A DNA stretch of 64,000 nucleotides, taken from Extibacter muris. Its GTDB lineage: Bacteria > Bacillota > Clostridia > Lachnospirales > Lachnospiraceae. The notes under the pieces are model-generated. The model worked only from the letters and a program-made list of their open reading frames with translations, was not told where the DNA came from and ran no database searches. The position numbers and the translations under genes are program-made. The stretch lies in the NCBI RefSeq assembly GCF_004345005.1, contig NZ_SMMX01000002.1, positions 62,001-126,000 on the forward strand. The letters run 5' to 3'. Shown one piece after another: positions 8,627-17,185 of this stretch (position 1 is the first letter of the stretch; the number at the start of each line of letters is the position of its first letter).

Positions 8627-9907
8627 GTGAAATTAGAAATGGGACACATATACATCAAGGATATTCAGTTCGCGGCAGAATCCAAGATTGAAGACGGAAT
8701 CCTTTATGTATCAGAAGAGGCTGTAAAGGCAGTAGCTCTCGAGGACGAGAAGATCAAGAGCGTATCATTCGACATTGCAAAGCCAGGTGAGAGCGTGAGG
8801 ATCACCCCGGTGAAGGATGTCATCGAGCCACGTGTTAAAGTAGAAGGAAGAGGGGGAATCTTCCCGGGCGTCATCTCTAAGGTAGATACGGTAGGAAGCG
8901 GCAAGACTTATGCGTTAAAAGGCATGGCGGTCGTTACAGCCGGCAAGATAGTAGGCTTCCAGGAAGGCATCATCGACATGACAGGCCCTGGCGCGGACTA
9001 TACGCCATTTTCAAAGACGCTTAACCTCGTTATGGTATGTGAACCGGTTGACGATATCAAACAGCACGACTACGAAAAGGCAGTAAGGTTTGCAGGCTTC
9101 CGAGTTGCGGTATATATCGGGGAACTTGCACGGAACCTTACACCAGACGAGACGAAAGTGTATGAGACATGCACGATCAAAGAAGGCATGGAAAAATATC
9201 CGGACCTTCCGAGAGTCGCATACGTACAGATGCTTCAGAGCCAGGGGCTTCTGCACGATACATATGTGTACGGCGTAGATGCGAAGAAAGTGCTTCCGAC
9301 TGTCCTGAATCCGACGGAGATCATGGACGGCGCTATCGTATCCGGCAACTGTGTATCCGCATGCGACAAGAACCCGACCTATGTGCACCTGAACAATCCG
9401 GTCGTACATGATATGTTTGAAGAGCACGGCAAGACAATCAACTTTGTATGCCAGATCATCACAAATGAAAACGTATACCTTGCAGACAAGCAGCGTTCCT
9501 CAGACTGGACCGCAAAGCTTTGCAAGATGTTAGACCTTGACGGTGTCATCGTATCCCAGGAAGGATTCGGAAACCCGGATACGGACTTGATCATGAACTG
9601 CAAGAAGATTGAGGCAGAGGGTGTCAAGACGGTTATCATCACAGACGAATATGCCGGACGTGACGGAAGATCCCAGTCTCTTGCAGATGCAGACGCGGCA
9701 GCAGACGCGGTGGTGACAGGCGGAAACGCGAACCAGGTTATTATCCTGCCTAAGTTGGACAAAGTTATCGGAACTCTTGACTATGTGACTAAGATTGCCG
9801 GAGCCAGCGAAGAGACGCTTCGCGAGGACGGTTCCCTGGAAGTGGAACTTCAGGTGCTGACAGGTGCGACAAACGAAACTGGTTTCAACAAACTGAGCGC
9901 GAGATAA
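8627..9907 (+). CDS. grdE: Glycine reductase protein B, proprotein GrdE (pyruvoyl-forming)
   Basis: GrdE forms the substrate-binding part of protein B together with GrdB. In the known Clostridium sticklandii enzyme the proprotein is cleaved at Cys242 to give a pyruvoyl group that binds glycine as a Schiff base. Here the same motif SGNCVSACDKNPTY places a cysteine at residue 242 exactly, given the GTG start at 8627. That start sits 8 bases after AAGGAGGG; the open frame further upstream to 8516 overlaps grdX and lacks family similarity. The protein has 426 residues, normal for GrdE, and the N terminus LEMGHIYIKDIQF fits the family. Confidence 0.96.
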   Translation: MKLEMGHIYIKDIQFAAESKIEDGILYVSEEAVKAVALEDEKIKSVSFDIAKPGESVRITPVKDVIEPRVKVEGRGGIFPGVISKVDTVGSGKTYALKGMAVVTAGKIVGFQEGIIDMTGPGADYTPFSKTLNLVMVCEPVDDIKQHDYEKAVRFAGFRVAVYIGELARNLTPDETKVYETCTIKEGMEKYPDLPRVAYVQMLQSQGLLHDTYVYGVDAKKVLPTVLNPTEIMDGAIVSGNCVSACDKNPTYVHLNNPVVHDMFEEHGKTINFVCQIITNENVYLADKQRSSDWTAKLCKMLDLDGVIVSQEGFGNPDTDLIMNCKKIEAEGVKTVIITDEYAGRDGRSQSLADADAAADAVVTGGNANQVIILPKLDKVIGTLDYVTKIAGASEETLREDGSLEVELQVLTGATNETGFNKLSAR

Positions 9908-9925
9908 TAAGGGAGGATACAGTAA

Positions 9926-11236
9926 ATGAGCAAAATTAAAGTTGTACATTACATCAACCAGTTCTTCGCTAACATCGGCGGGGAAGAAAAAGCGGATTAT
10001 CCGGCGGAGCTTCGCGTAGGTGAAGTGGTAGGACCGGGTATGGCATTTAACATGAATTTTAAAGATGAGGCGGAGATTATCGCTACGATCGTGTGCGGTG
10101 ACTCCTACTTTAACGAGAACCTTGAGAAAGCAAAGGCAGATGTCCTTGCAATGGTAAAAGAGCAGGCTCCTGATGTGTTCATCGCAGGCCCGGCATTCAA
10201 TGCGGGACGTTATGGCGTCGCGTGCGGCACTATCGCGGCTGCGGTCCAGGAAGAGCTTGGCATACCGGCCATCACAGGCATGTATGTAGAGAACCCGGGA
10301 GCTGACATGTTCAAGAACCAGGTATACATGGTTGCTACGAAGAACAGCGCAGCCGGCATGAGAGGCGCGGTAGCGAAGATGGCTCCATTAGCTCTTAAGC
10401 TTGCCAAAGGAGAAGCAATCGGCGCGTCCTGCCAGGAAGGTTATATGCCGAACGGTGTGCGCGTGAACTTCTTCGAGGAAGAAAGAGGATCAAAGAGAGC
10501 GGTAAAGATGCTGCTTCAGAAATTAGCTGACAAGCCGTTTACTACAGAATACCCGATGCCGGACTTCGACAGGGTGGAACCAAACCCGGCGGTCAAAGAT
10601 CTTGCACATGCCAAGATTGCGCTTGTCACATCAGGCGGTATCGTACCGAAAGGGAATCCGGACCATATCGAGAGCTCCAGTGCGTCACATTACGGAGAAT
10701 ACGACATCGCAGGTGTCATGGACCTGACGGAAGAGACGTATGAGACGGCCCACGGCGGATACGATCCGGTATACGCGAATGAAGATTCGGACCGCGTACT
10801 TCCGGTAGATGTGCTTCGTGACATGGAAAAAGAAGGAAAGATCGGAGAGCTCCATCATCTGTTCTATACGACGACCGGTAACGGAACTGCCGTTGCGTCT
10901 TCCAAGGCATTTGCAGCTGAGTTCTCAAAGAAGCTGCTGGCTGACGGAGTAGATGCCGTAATTCTCACCTCTACATGAGGCACCTGTACTCGTTGCGGTG
11001 CAACGATGGTGAAAGAGGTCGAGAGAGCGGGCATCCCGGTTGTGCATATATGTACAGTCACTCCGATATCAATGACGGTTGGCGCGAACAGAATCGTACC
11101 GGCTATCGCAATTCCTCATCCGCTCGGCAATCCGGCTCTGGATGCTTCTGAGGAGAAGGAACTTCGCCGCCACATTGTTGAAAAAGCGCTTGACGCTCTT
11201 ACGACAGAAGTTGACGGACAGACAATTTTTGATTAG
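9926..11236 (+). CDS. grdB: Glycine reductase protein B, selenoprotein GrdB (in-frame TGA = Sec351)
   Basis: GrdB attacks the GrdE-bound glycine with a selenocysteine and passes a carboxymethyl group to GrdA. The frame runs 9926-10975, meets TGA at 10976-10978, and continues without interruption to TAG at 11236. The surroundings TST-U-GTCTRCGATMVKE are the conserved GrdB active site, so the TGA encodes selenocysteine 351. The full protein has 436 residues, the normal size. A small hairpin 12 bases after the TGA is a probable SECIS. Read as standard code this would look like two broken genes. A good ribosome site (GGGAGGAT) precedes the start; grdE lies 18 bases upstream. Confidence 0.97.
10991..11005 (+). 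promoter_or_regulatory. Probable bacterial SECIS hairpin of grdB
   Basis: CGTTGC at 10991-10996 and GCAACG at 11000-11005 form a perfect 6-bp stem with a three-base GGT loop, starting 12 bases after the TGA. Distance and the G/T-bearing apical loop fit bacterial SelB-binding elements. Confidence 0.65.
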
Positions 11237-11275
11237 AGCAGATGTAACTTTAACAGGAAAAAGGAGATGAATCCC

Positions 11276-12220
11276 ATGGGCAAGATTTATGACGTAATTA
11301 TCCTGGGTGCAGGTCCTGCTGGTCTCGCGGCAGGGCTGTATGCAGGCAGAAGCCGTCTTTCTACGCTGATTATCGAAAAAGGGCAGGATGGCGGACAGAT
11401 TGCAATCACAGACGAGATCGAGAATTATCCGGGACAGATGGTGGAAGGCGAATCAGGCCCTTCACTCATCGCAAGGATGACAGGACAGGCAGAAAAATTC
11501 GGTGTTGAACGTGTATCAGACACGATTACTGAAGTACAGCTGGAAGGCGATGTGAAGGTGCTGAAGAGCACAAAGGCAGAATATCAGGCGAAAAATATCA
11601 TTATCGCCACAGGTGCCTACTCCAGACCTATCGGCTGCAAGGGCGAGGCGGAATTCATGGGCAAGGGCGTATCCTACTGTGCTACATGTGATGCGAACTT
11701 CTTTGAAGACTTTGAAGTGTACGTGGTCGGCGGCGGAGATTCTGCAGTCGAGGAAGCGATGTATCTCACCAAATTTGCCAGAAAAGTCACGATCATCCAC
11801 AGACGTAACGAGCTTCGTGCCGCAAAGTCTATCCAGGAGAAAGCATTTGCAAATCCGAAGATCGACTTCTTCTGGGACAGTGTCGTAGAAGAGGTGTACG
11901 GGGATGACATTCTCCAGGGTATGATCGTTAAGAATGTAAAGACCGGCGAGACGCGTAAAGTAGAAGCTGACCCTGAGGACGGCATGTTCGGATTGTTCGG
12001 CTTCATCGGTACGGTTCCGAATTCCAAGCTGTTTGTAGGCATCGTGGATATGGACGAGAGAGGATATATCAAGACGGACGATGATATGCACACGAATGTT
12101 CCGAACGTATATGCGGCCGGAGATGTGCGTATCAAGAGCCTGAGACAGGTCGTAACCGCTGCTGCGGACGGAGCCATAGCTGCAGTCCAGGTAGAGAGAA
12201 GCTTATCAGATTATTTTTAG
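11276..12220 (+). CDS. trxB: Thioredoxin reductase of the glycine reductase system
   Basis: The flavoenzyme passes NADPH electrons to the small thioredoxin encoded next, which re-reduces the glycine reductase selenoprotein. FAD-binding GAGPAGLAAG lies at the N terminus, the redox-active CATC at residues 135-138, NADPH-binding GGGDSAVEEA after it, and the FAD-contacting AAGDVR near the C terminus. At 314 residues the length is usual. I choose ATG 11276, 9 bases after AAGGAG; an ATG at 11267 is too close to that site. It is placed between grdB and trxA inside the operon. Confidence 0.95.
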   Translation: MGKIYDVIILGAGPAGLAAGLYAGRSRLSTLIIEKGQDGGQIAITDEIENYPGQMVEGESGPSLIARMTGQAEKFGVERVSDTITEVQLEGDVKVLKSTKAEYQAKNIIIATGAYSRPIGCKGEAEFMGKGVSYCATCDANFFEDFEVYVVGGGDSAVEEAMYLTKFARKVTIIHRRNELRAAKSIQEKAFANPKIDFFWDSVVEEVYGDDILQGMIVKNVKTGETRKVEADPEDGMFGLFGFIGTVPNSKLFVGIVDMDERGYIKTDDDMHTNVPNVYAAGDVRIKSLRQVVTAAADGAIAAVQVERSLSDYF

Positions 12221-12233
12221 GAGGTAGAGAAAG

Positions 12234-12551
12234 ATGATTGATGTAACGAAGGAAACATTTGAAGAAGAAGTGTTAAAAGCAGAAGGATATGTATTTGTAG
12301 ATTTTTACGGTGACGGATGCGTACCATGCCAGGCTCTGATGCCAAAGGTTCATGAATTTGCAGACACATACGGGGACAAGATGAAATTCACGTCCCTGAA
12401 CACGACGAAGGCACGCCGCCTTGCTATCGCGCAGAAGGTGTTGGGACTTCCTGTCATGGCTGTATACAAAGACGGCGAGAAGGTGGAAGAAGTCGTGAAA
12501 GACGACGCTACGCCGGAGAACATCGAAGCGATGATTAAGAAATATATCTAA
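12234..12551 (+). CDS. trxA: Glycine reductase-associated thioredoxin (GCVPC active site)
   Basis: A 105-residue thioredoxin fold with the redox pair Cys29 and Cys32 in GCVPC. The usual tryptophan before the first cysteine (WCGPC) is replaced by glycine, a feature of thioredoxins that serve glycine reductase in amino-acid-fermenting clostridia. The cis-proline segment is LGLPVMAVY. It starts 13 bases after trxB with the AGGAGG site nearly touching the trxB stop, so the two are translated together. It should deliver electrons to GrdA. Confidence 0.94.
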   Translation: MIDVTKETFEEEVLKAEGYVFVDFYGDGCVPCQALMPKVHEFADTYGDKMKFTSLNTTKARRLAIAQKVLGLPVMAVYKDGEKVEEVVKDDATPENIEAMIKKYI

Positions 12552-12615
12552 TCAAGGATAGTTTTCTTTATCATAAATACAACCAGCAACTCACAAGAAA
12601 GGAGAAAGCATAATT

Positions 12616-13086
12616 ATGGCTATTTTAGATGGAAAAAAAGCAATAATTATCGGAGACCGTGACGGGATACCGGGGCCGGCTATCGCAGAATGCGTTAAGA
12701 CCGCCGGTGCCGAGGTAGTATTCTCATCCACGGAATGTTTCGTCTGAACGAGCGCAGGCGCAATGGACTTGGAAAATCAGAAGAGAGTAAAAGAATTTGC
12801 TGATGAATATGGTGCAGAGAACTTGGTAGTAGTTCTCGGTGCTGCAGAAGGTGAAGCTTCAGGCCTTGCAGCAGAGACCGTAACAGCAGGAGATCCTACT
12901 TTCGCAGGTCCATTGACAGGGGTCCAGCTTGGACTCAAAGTATATCACGTGTGCGAACCAGAGATGAAAGAAGAGTTCGACGAAGAAGTGTATGATGAGC
13001 AGATCAGTATGATGGAAATGGTACTCGATGTTGATGATATCATTAATGAAATGACAGCCATCAGAGACGAGTTCTGTAAATTTTAA
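12616..13086 (+). CDS. grdA: Glycine reductase selenoprotein A (in-frame TGA = Sec44)
   Basis: GrdA carries the carboxymethyl-selenoether intermediate from protein B to protein C. The gene starts at ATG 12616 behind GAAAGGAGAAAGC. It meets TGA at 12745-12747 in the frame [16 protein letters not shown], the invariant GrdA active site, then runs on to TAA at 13086. The product has 156 residues with Sec44, the family size. A scan without selenocysteine would report only the 107-residue downstream piece starting at 12763. It lies between trxA and grdC. Confidence 0.97.
12752..12761 (+). promoter_or_regulatory. Possible SECIS core of grdA
   Basis: GCG at 12752-12754 and CGC at 12759-12761 close a CAGG loop shortly after the TGA, with GTC (12742-12744) and GAC (12766-12768) able to pair further out. 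The stem is short, so the assignment is tentative. Confidence 0.35.
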
Positions 13087-13092
13087 GTGTGT

Positions 13093-13116
13093 GGGGTGGT
13101 GTCACCCCACCACCCC
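13093..13116 (+). promoter_or_regulatory. Alternative hairpins between grdA and grdC
   Basis: GGGGTGGT at 13093-13100 can pair with ACCACCCC at 13109-13116, or its GGGGTG can pair with CACCCC at 13103-13108, so two folds exclude each other. No T-run follows. Possible roles are partial termination, message processing or stabilising the abundant grdA message; none is shown. Confidence 0.55.
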
Positions 13117-13143
13117 GTATATTTAATGAAAGGTGGAAAACCA

Positions 13144-14682
13144 ATGAACAGTGTAATCAAAGGGGCAAGTTATGTATTAGTACATACCCCGGATATGGTT
13201 TTATATAATGGAACGACGCAGACGACGGAGAGAATCGTCAATCCAGATTCCGAATATCTGAAAGAGGTGCCGAACAACCTGCGTTCTTTTAAAGAGGCAG
13301 TAGAGTATTGGCCAAACCAGACATATATCGGCAATGTGCATCCGGATGAACTGGCACAGGTAGAGTTCCCCTGGTATGACAAGAACAAAGAAGGAGCCGA
13401 CCGTTTCGGCAGATATGGCGAGATTATGCCGCAGGAGGAGTTCCTGTTCCTCGTGCAGGCAAGCGATATGTTCGAGGTCGTAAGGCTGGACAAAGAATTT
13501 GTGGCAAAGTATAAGGACGCGTTTGCCGCAAACCCGATCATCTCTGAGGATATCGTTGAAAAAGTCCACGAAGGCGTGGAACTGGGCGAGATAGAGCATT
13601 TTGTCAACGAAGAGCATGCAGAAGGGTTATATCACGATGGAAAATTAGTAGGCTGTGTAAAAAGAGCCCATGATATCGACGTTAACTTATCTGCCCATGT
13701 CATGCATGAGAACCTTATGAGCAAGGCTTCCAGTGTTCTGGCGCTGCTCTATGCGGTACGCAATGCAGGGATTGACAAGGCGGATGTGGAATATGTTATA
13801 GACTGTGCAGAAGAGGCATGCGGCGACATGAACCAGAGAGGCGGCGGAAACTTTGCCAAAGCTGCGGCGGAAGTTGCAGGCCTGGTCAGCGCTACAGGTT
13901 CTGATGCAAGAGGATTCTGTGCCGCACCGGCACATGCCTTGATCGAAGCGGCAGCCCTTGTCAAGTCAGGCGCATACAAGACTGTTGTCGTCACATCCGG
14001 AGGATGTACGGCCAAGCTTGGTATGAACGGAAAGGATCACATCAAGAAAGGACTTCCGATCCTGGAAGACTGCCTCGGAGGCTTTGCGGTAGTCATCTCT
14101 GAAAATGACGGCGTGAACCCTGAGATAGATCTGAATATGCTCGGCCGCCACAGTGTCGGTACAGGCTCTGCACCACAGGCTGTCATCGGAAGCCTTGTCA
14201 CAGATTCGCTTGACAAAGCAGGGATGAAGATTCCGGATATCGACAAGTATTCTCCGGAGATGCAGAATCCGGATATCACGAAGCCGGCAGGAGCAGGAGA
14301 CGTTCCGCTTGCGAACTACAAGATGATTGCGGCCCTCGCTGTGAAGCGCGGTGAGCTGGACAAGAAGGAACTGGCTGCGTTTACGAAGGAACACGGTCTT
14401 ACCGGATGGGCTCCTACACAGGGACACATTCCGTCAGGAGTTCCGTATATCGGATTTGCGCGTGAGGACATCCTTGACGGCAAGATCAGGAATGCGATGA
14501 TTATCGGTAAGGGAAGCCTTTTCCTCGGACGTATGACCAATCTGTTTGACGGCGTATCTTTTGTAATCCACGGCAATACGGCCGAGGAAGAAAGTGCGGC
14601 GGCAGGCGTATCCGAAGAGGAAGTCAAAGGACTCATTGCGAAAGCGATGAAAGATTTTGCCGCGACTCTGATGGCAGAGTAA
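13144..14682 (+). CDS. grdC: Glycine reductase protein C, large subunit GrdC
   Basis: Protein C (GrdC with GrdD) receives the carboxymethyl group from GrdA and forms an acetyl thioester that is released as acetyl phosphate. The protein has 512 residues and resembles the ketoacyl-synthase/FabH fold, with the family segments SAHVMHENLMSK, CAEEACGDMNQRGGGN and FCAAPAHAL. The ATG at 13144 follows GAAAGGTGG; the upstream open frame to 13087 passes through the intergenic hairpin and is not coding. grdD begins 12 bases after the stop. Confidence 0.95.
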   Translation: MNSVIKGASYVLVHTPDMVLYNGTTQTTERIVNPDSEYLKEVPNNLRSFKEAVEYWPNQTYIGNVHPDELAQVEFPWYDKNKEGADRFGRYGEIMPQEEFLFLVQASDMFEVVRLDKEFVAKYKDAFAANPIISEDIVEKVHEGVELGEIEHFVNEEHAEGLYHDGKLVGCVKRAHDIDVNLSAHVMHENLMSKASSVLALLYAVRNAGIDKADVEYVIDCAEEACGDMNQRGGGNFAKAAAEVAGLVSATGSDARGFCAAPAHALIEAAALVKSGAYKTVVVTSGGCTAKLGMNGKDHIKKGLPILEDCLGGFAVVISENDGVNPEIDLNMLGRHSVGTGSAPQAVIGSLVTDSLDKAGMKIPDIDKYSPEMQNPDITKPAGAGDVPLANYKMIAALAVKRGELDKKELAAFTKEHGLTGWAPTQGHIPSGVPYIGFAREDILDGKIRNAMIIGKGSLFLGRMTNLFDGVSFVIHGNTAEEESAAAGVSEEEVKGLIAKAMKDFAATLMAE

Positions 14683-14694
14683 GGGGTGGTGAAT

Positions 14695-15849
14695 ATGGCA
14701 GATAATATTGAGAAGATGATTGCCTCCACCTTTATGGAGATGGCGGAAGGGCTTGAGACCGGAAGCTTTGGAAAGAAGCCGAAGATCGCGCTGACAGGCA
14801 TGGGAAGCGAACATGGGGAAGAGAATTCCATGGAAGCAGCGGTAGCAGCGGCAAGAGAGGGTATCGATGTGTACTATATCGGTACGCTGGAAGCTGAGGG
14901 AGTGACTACAGTGAAAGTGGCTGACGAAGACGAAGGCCATAAGAAGATGGAAGAGCTCCTGAAGAATAAGGAAGTAGACGGTGCGGTAACGATGCACTTT
15001 CCGTTTCCGATTGGTGTATCCACTGTGGGGCGTGCGATCACACCATCCAAAGGCAGAGAGATGTATGTGTCGACGACGACAGGTACATCGAGTGCCGACC
15101 GTATCGAAGGCATGATTAAAAATGCTATCTACGGCATTATTGCAGCTAAGACATGTGGAAAGGCAGATCCGACGGTGGGAATCCTGAATGTAGACGGCGC
15201 CCGCCAGACAGAGATTGCTTTGAAGCAGCTGAAAGAAAATGGCTATGATATAAACTTTGCGGAATCGGCCAGAGCGGACGGAGGATGCGTGATGAGAGGC
15301 AACGACGTGCTCCAGGGCTCACCGGACATTATGGTATGTGATTCGCTGTCAGGAAACATCCTGATTAAGATGCTGTCCTCTTATACGACAGGAGGAAGCT
15401 ATGAGGCATCGGGATACGGCTACGGCCCCGGGATAGGGGAAGGGTATGAGCAGCTTGTGATGATCATCTCCCGTGCTTCAGGTGCACCGCTTATCACCGG
15501 GGCAATCCGCTATGCGGCACAGCTTGTCAGGGGCAAGGTGTTTGAAGTTGCAAAGAAGGAATTCGATGCAGCCAACAAAGCCGGCCTGAAAGAGATTCTT
15601 GCCGCCAGAAAAGCTTCTGAAAAAACAGCAGGAGATTCCGAGGAAGTGAAAGCGCCACCGAAAGAGCCGGTTACGTCGCAGATAGCGGGAATTGAGATCA
15701 TGGATCTTGAGGACGGCGTGAAAGCCCTGTGGAAGATTGGTGTCTATGCAGAGAGTGGTATGGGCTGTACAGGACCGATTATCCTCGTTTCAGACGCAAA
15801 TCTTGCTAAAGCAGAGGAAGAGCTTAAGAAAGCAGGATTTATCAACTAA
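14695..15849 (+). CDS. grdD: Glycine reductase protein C, small subunit GrdD
   Basis: The 384-residue partner of GrdC resembles the PlsX/phosphotransacetylase-like family. The C-terminal ESGMGCTGP puts a cysteine at residue 358, matching the cysteine known to carry the acetyl thioester in clostridial GrdD (Cys359 in Clostridium litorale). Phosphate cleavage there gives acetyl phosphate, the energy-yielding product. I choose ATG 14695 after AAGGGGTGG; a GTG at 14686 overlaps that site. This is the last gene of the operon, followed by a terminator. No sarcosine or betaine reductase genes and no sel genes are in the window. Confidence 0.95.
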   Translation: MADNIEKMIASTFMEMAEGLETGSFGKKPKIALTGMGSEHGEENSMEAAVAAAREGIDVYYIGTLEAEGVTTVKVADEDEGHKKMEELLKNKEVDGAVTMHFPFPIGVSTVGRAITPSKGREMYVSTTTGTSSADRIEGMIKNAIYGIIAAKTCGKADPTVGILNVDGARQTEIALKQLKENGYDINFAESARADGGCVMRGNDVLQGSPDIMVCDSLSGNILIKMLSSYTTGGSYEASGYGYGPGIGEGYEQLVMIISRASGAPLITGAIRYAAQLVRGKVFEVAKKEFDAANKAGLKEILAARKASEKTAGDSEEVKAPPKEPVTSQIAGIEIMDLEDGVKALWKIGVYAESGMGCTGPIILVSDANLAKAEEELKKAGFIN

Positions 15850-15883
15850 ATTATCCGTGGAAACCACCAGATTGTTTTCTAAT

Positions 15884-15930
15884 ATGAAAAGTGGCGTCTT
15901 GCGTGTGGCGAGATGCCACTTTTCATTTCT
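15884..15930 (+). terminator. Terminator of the glycine reductase operon
   Basis: ATGAAAAGTGGC at 15884-15895 pairs perfectly with GCCACTTTTCAT at 15915-15926, followed by TTCTTCTTT. The 12-bp stem is strong, although the T-run is broken. Confidence 0.75.
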
Positions 15931-15972
15931 TCTTTCCAGGCCTTATAATGAATTGAATGTGAGGTGTTAATA

Positions 15973-16944
15973 GTGGAAGATGTATTGATATTACGTACAA
16001 CTGGAAGAAGACTCAGAATTCCGGTCAGACAGATTATGAAAGGTGCTCTTCTTTCTGCGTTTGTGTGCTGTCTGTATGTTATCGGTATGAGACAGGCAAA
16101 GCCGGAGACGGTTTCGTCTGGCCTGGGATATGCCGGCGACACGGTAACACAGATGCCTGAACCGCCTGCTCCGGGTACGGAACCGTTGGATGCAAAGCCC
16201 TTAAAAAGAATACTGGACTATCCGGAGGAGATGGGGATTATAATTCTTCCAGGGGAAGAACCTGCTAAAAATGTGGTGGCTGCGGATAAGGTGAAATTGG
16301 ATAAGGTGGAATCAGAGGAGAGGTTGAATGCAGTTACCGGAAGTTCTTCAAAAGAAGAAGCAAAAGTTCCGGCGACGTATCCCAAAATACCTATATCTGT
16401 GCATGTAGCATTCCATAGCAACGGAGGCACGTTGTCCGTAACGGAGATGACGCTCAATGAATATAGCCTTGATACTTCTGTGCTGGAAGTTCCGAGAAGA
16501 CTCGGAAAAGAATTTGACAGATGGTATACAGATCCTTCCTGTACCGTTCCGTTTACCGGTATCGAGGAAGGCCGGACAAGAGTGGACCTGTATGCGGGAT
16601 GGAAGGAAATTTCCACTTATATATGCGACGACAGAGGATATATAACCGGATACAGTGATGCGGCTGCGGTCGCAGATGAAGGAACCATCGTTTTGCCCAC
16701 ATCCTCGAATTGTCTGGGTGTGGAGGCCGGTGCTTTTGCCGGACTGGAGGACATGATTTTCGACGTGTATATTCCAACGAATATCATCTATATCGAACCC
16801 GGAGCTTTCGATTCATTCCCTAATCTGATGTATATAGAAGTAGTAGAAGGGAATCCCGCATACTACAGCGAGGGCGGAGTGCTGTATAAAGCAGACGGAA
16901 CACTCTGCGTATATCCGGCAGGACGAGATAATTGGGGAGAGTGA
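15973..16944 (+). CDS. Membrane-anchored protein with InlB-type and BspA-type repeats
   Basis: A 323-residue protein of unknown function. One membrane anchor (ALLSAFVCCLYVIGM) lies near residues 20-36. A Pro/Glu/Lys-rich linker follows. An InlB B-repeat/Flg_new-like module spans about 140-215 (FHSNGGT, then EFDRWYTDPSC and VDLYAGW). The end carries a single BspA/LRR_5-like unit (VEAGAFAG, IEPGAFDSFPNLMYIEV, VLYKADGTLCVYP). The protein should face the outside. I choose GTG 15973 with GAGGTG 6 bases upstream; GTG 15964 is also in frame. It lies between two terminated or promoted units and seems to be expressed alone. Confidence 0.72.
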   Translation: MEDVLILRTTGRRLRIPVRQIMKGALLSAFVCCLYVIGMRQAKPETVSSGLGYAGDTVTQMPEPPAPGTEPLDAKPLKRILDYPEEMGIIILPGEEPAKNVVAADKVKLDKVESEERLNAVTGSSSKEEAKVPATYPKIPISVHVAFHSNGGTLSVTEMTLNEYSLDTSVLEVPRRLGKEFDRWYTDPSCTVPFTGIEEGRTRVDLYAGWKEISTYICDDRGYITGYSDAAAVADEGTIVLPTSSNCLGVEAGAFAGLEDMIFDVYIPTNIIYIEPGAFDSFPNLMYIEVVEGNPAYYSEGGVLYKADGTLCVYPAGRDNWGE

Positions 16945-17069
16945 TTACAAAAAGAATATTATTATACTATATGTTAAAAATATAACGACATAAAAATAAC
17001 AAATATAGTAAAAGTACACAAAATAGAGGGTGGTAAAACTGTCAAAAAGGGAGAAAGAAAAATAACATC

Positions 17070-17098
17070 TTGAACAGTATACCGGTATGTAGTAAAGT
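17070..17098 (+). promoter_or_regulatory. Promoter with palindromic spacer upstream of the C4 acid-sugar cluster
   Basis: TTGAAC at 17070-17075 and TAAAGT at 17093-17098 are 17 bases apart. The spacer contains the perfect 10-base palindrome ATACCGGTAT at 17079-17088, a likely repressor site. The DeoR-type regulator at the cluster's end is a candidate binder, but this is inference. No other structure is seen in the 241-base gap. Confidence 0.55.
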
Positions 17099-17185
17099 GA
17101 GCTAAAGAAAGAAATGAACAAAACATTTCAAGATTAAACATGAAGTAACAAACAAAAATCAAAAGGAAGAAAGGAAGCAAGAAGA

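Noticed and set aside
10976-10978. Apparent nonsense mutation splitting a 350-residue and a 76-residue frame
   Set aside because: The surrounding motif TST-U-GTCTRCGA and a hairpin after the TGA identify selenocysteine in grdB.
12745-12747. Apparent truncated gene before the 107-residue frame at 12763
   Set aside because: [13 protein letters not shown] is the GrdA active site; the TGA is selenocysteine, so the gene is intact.
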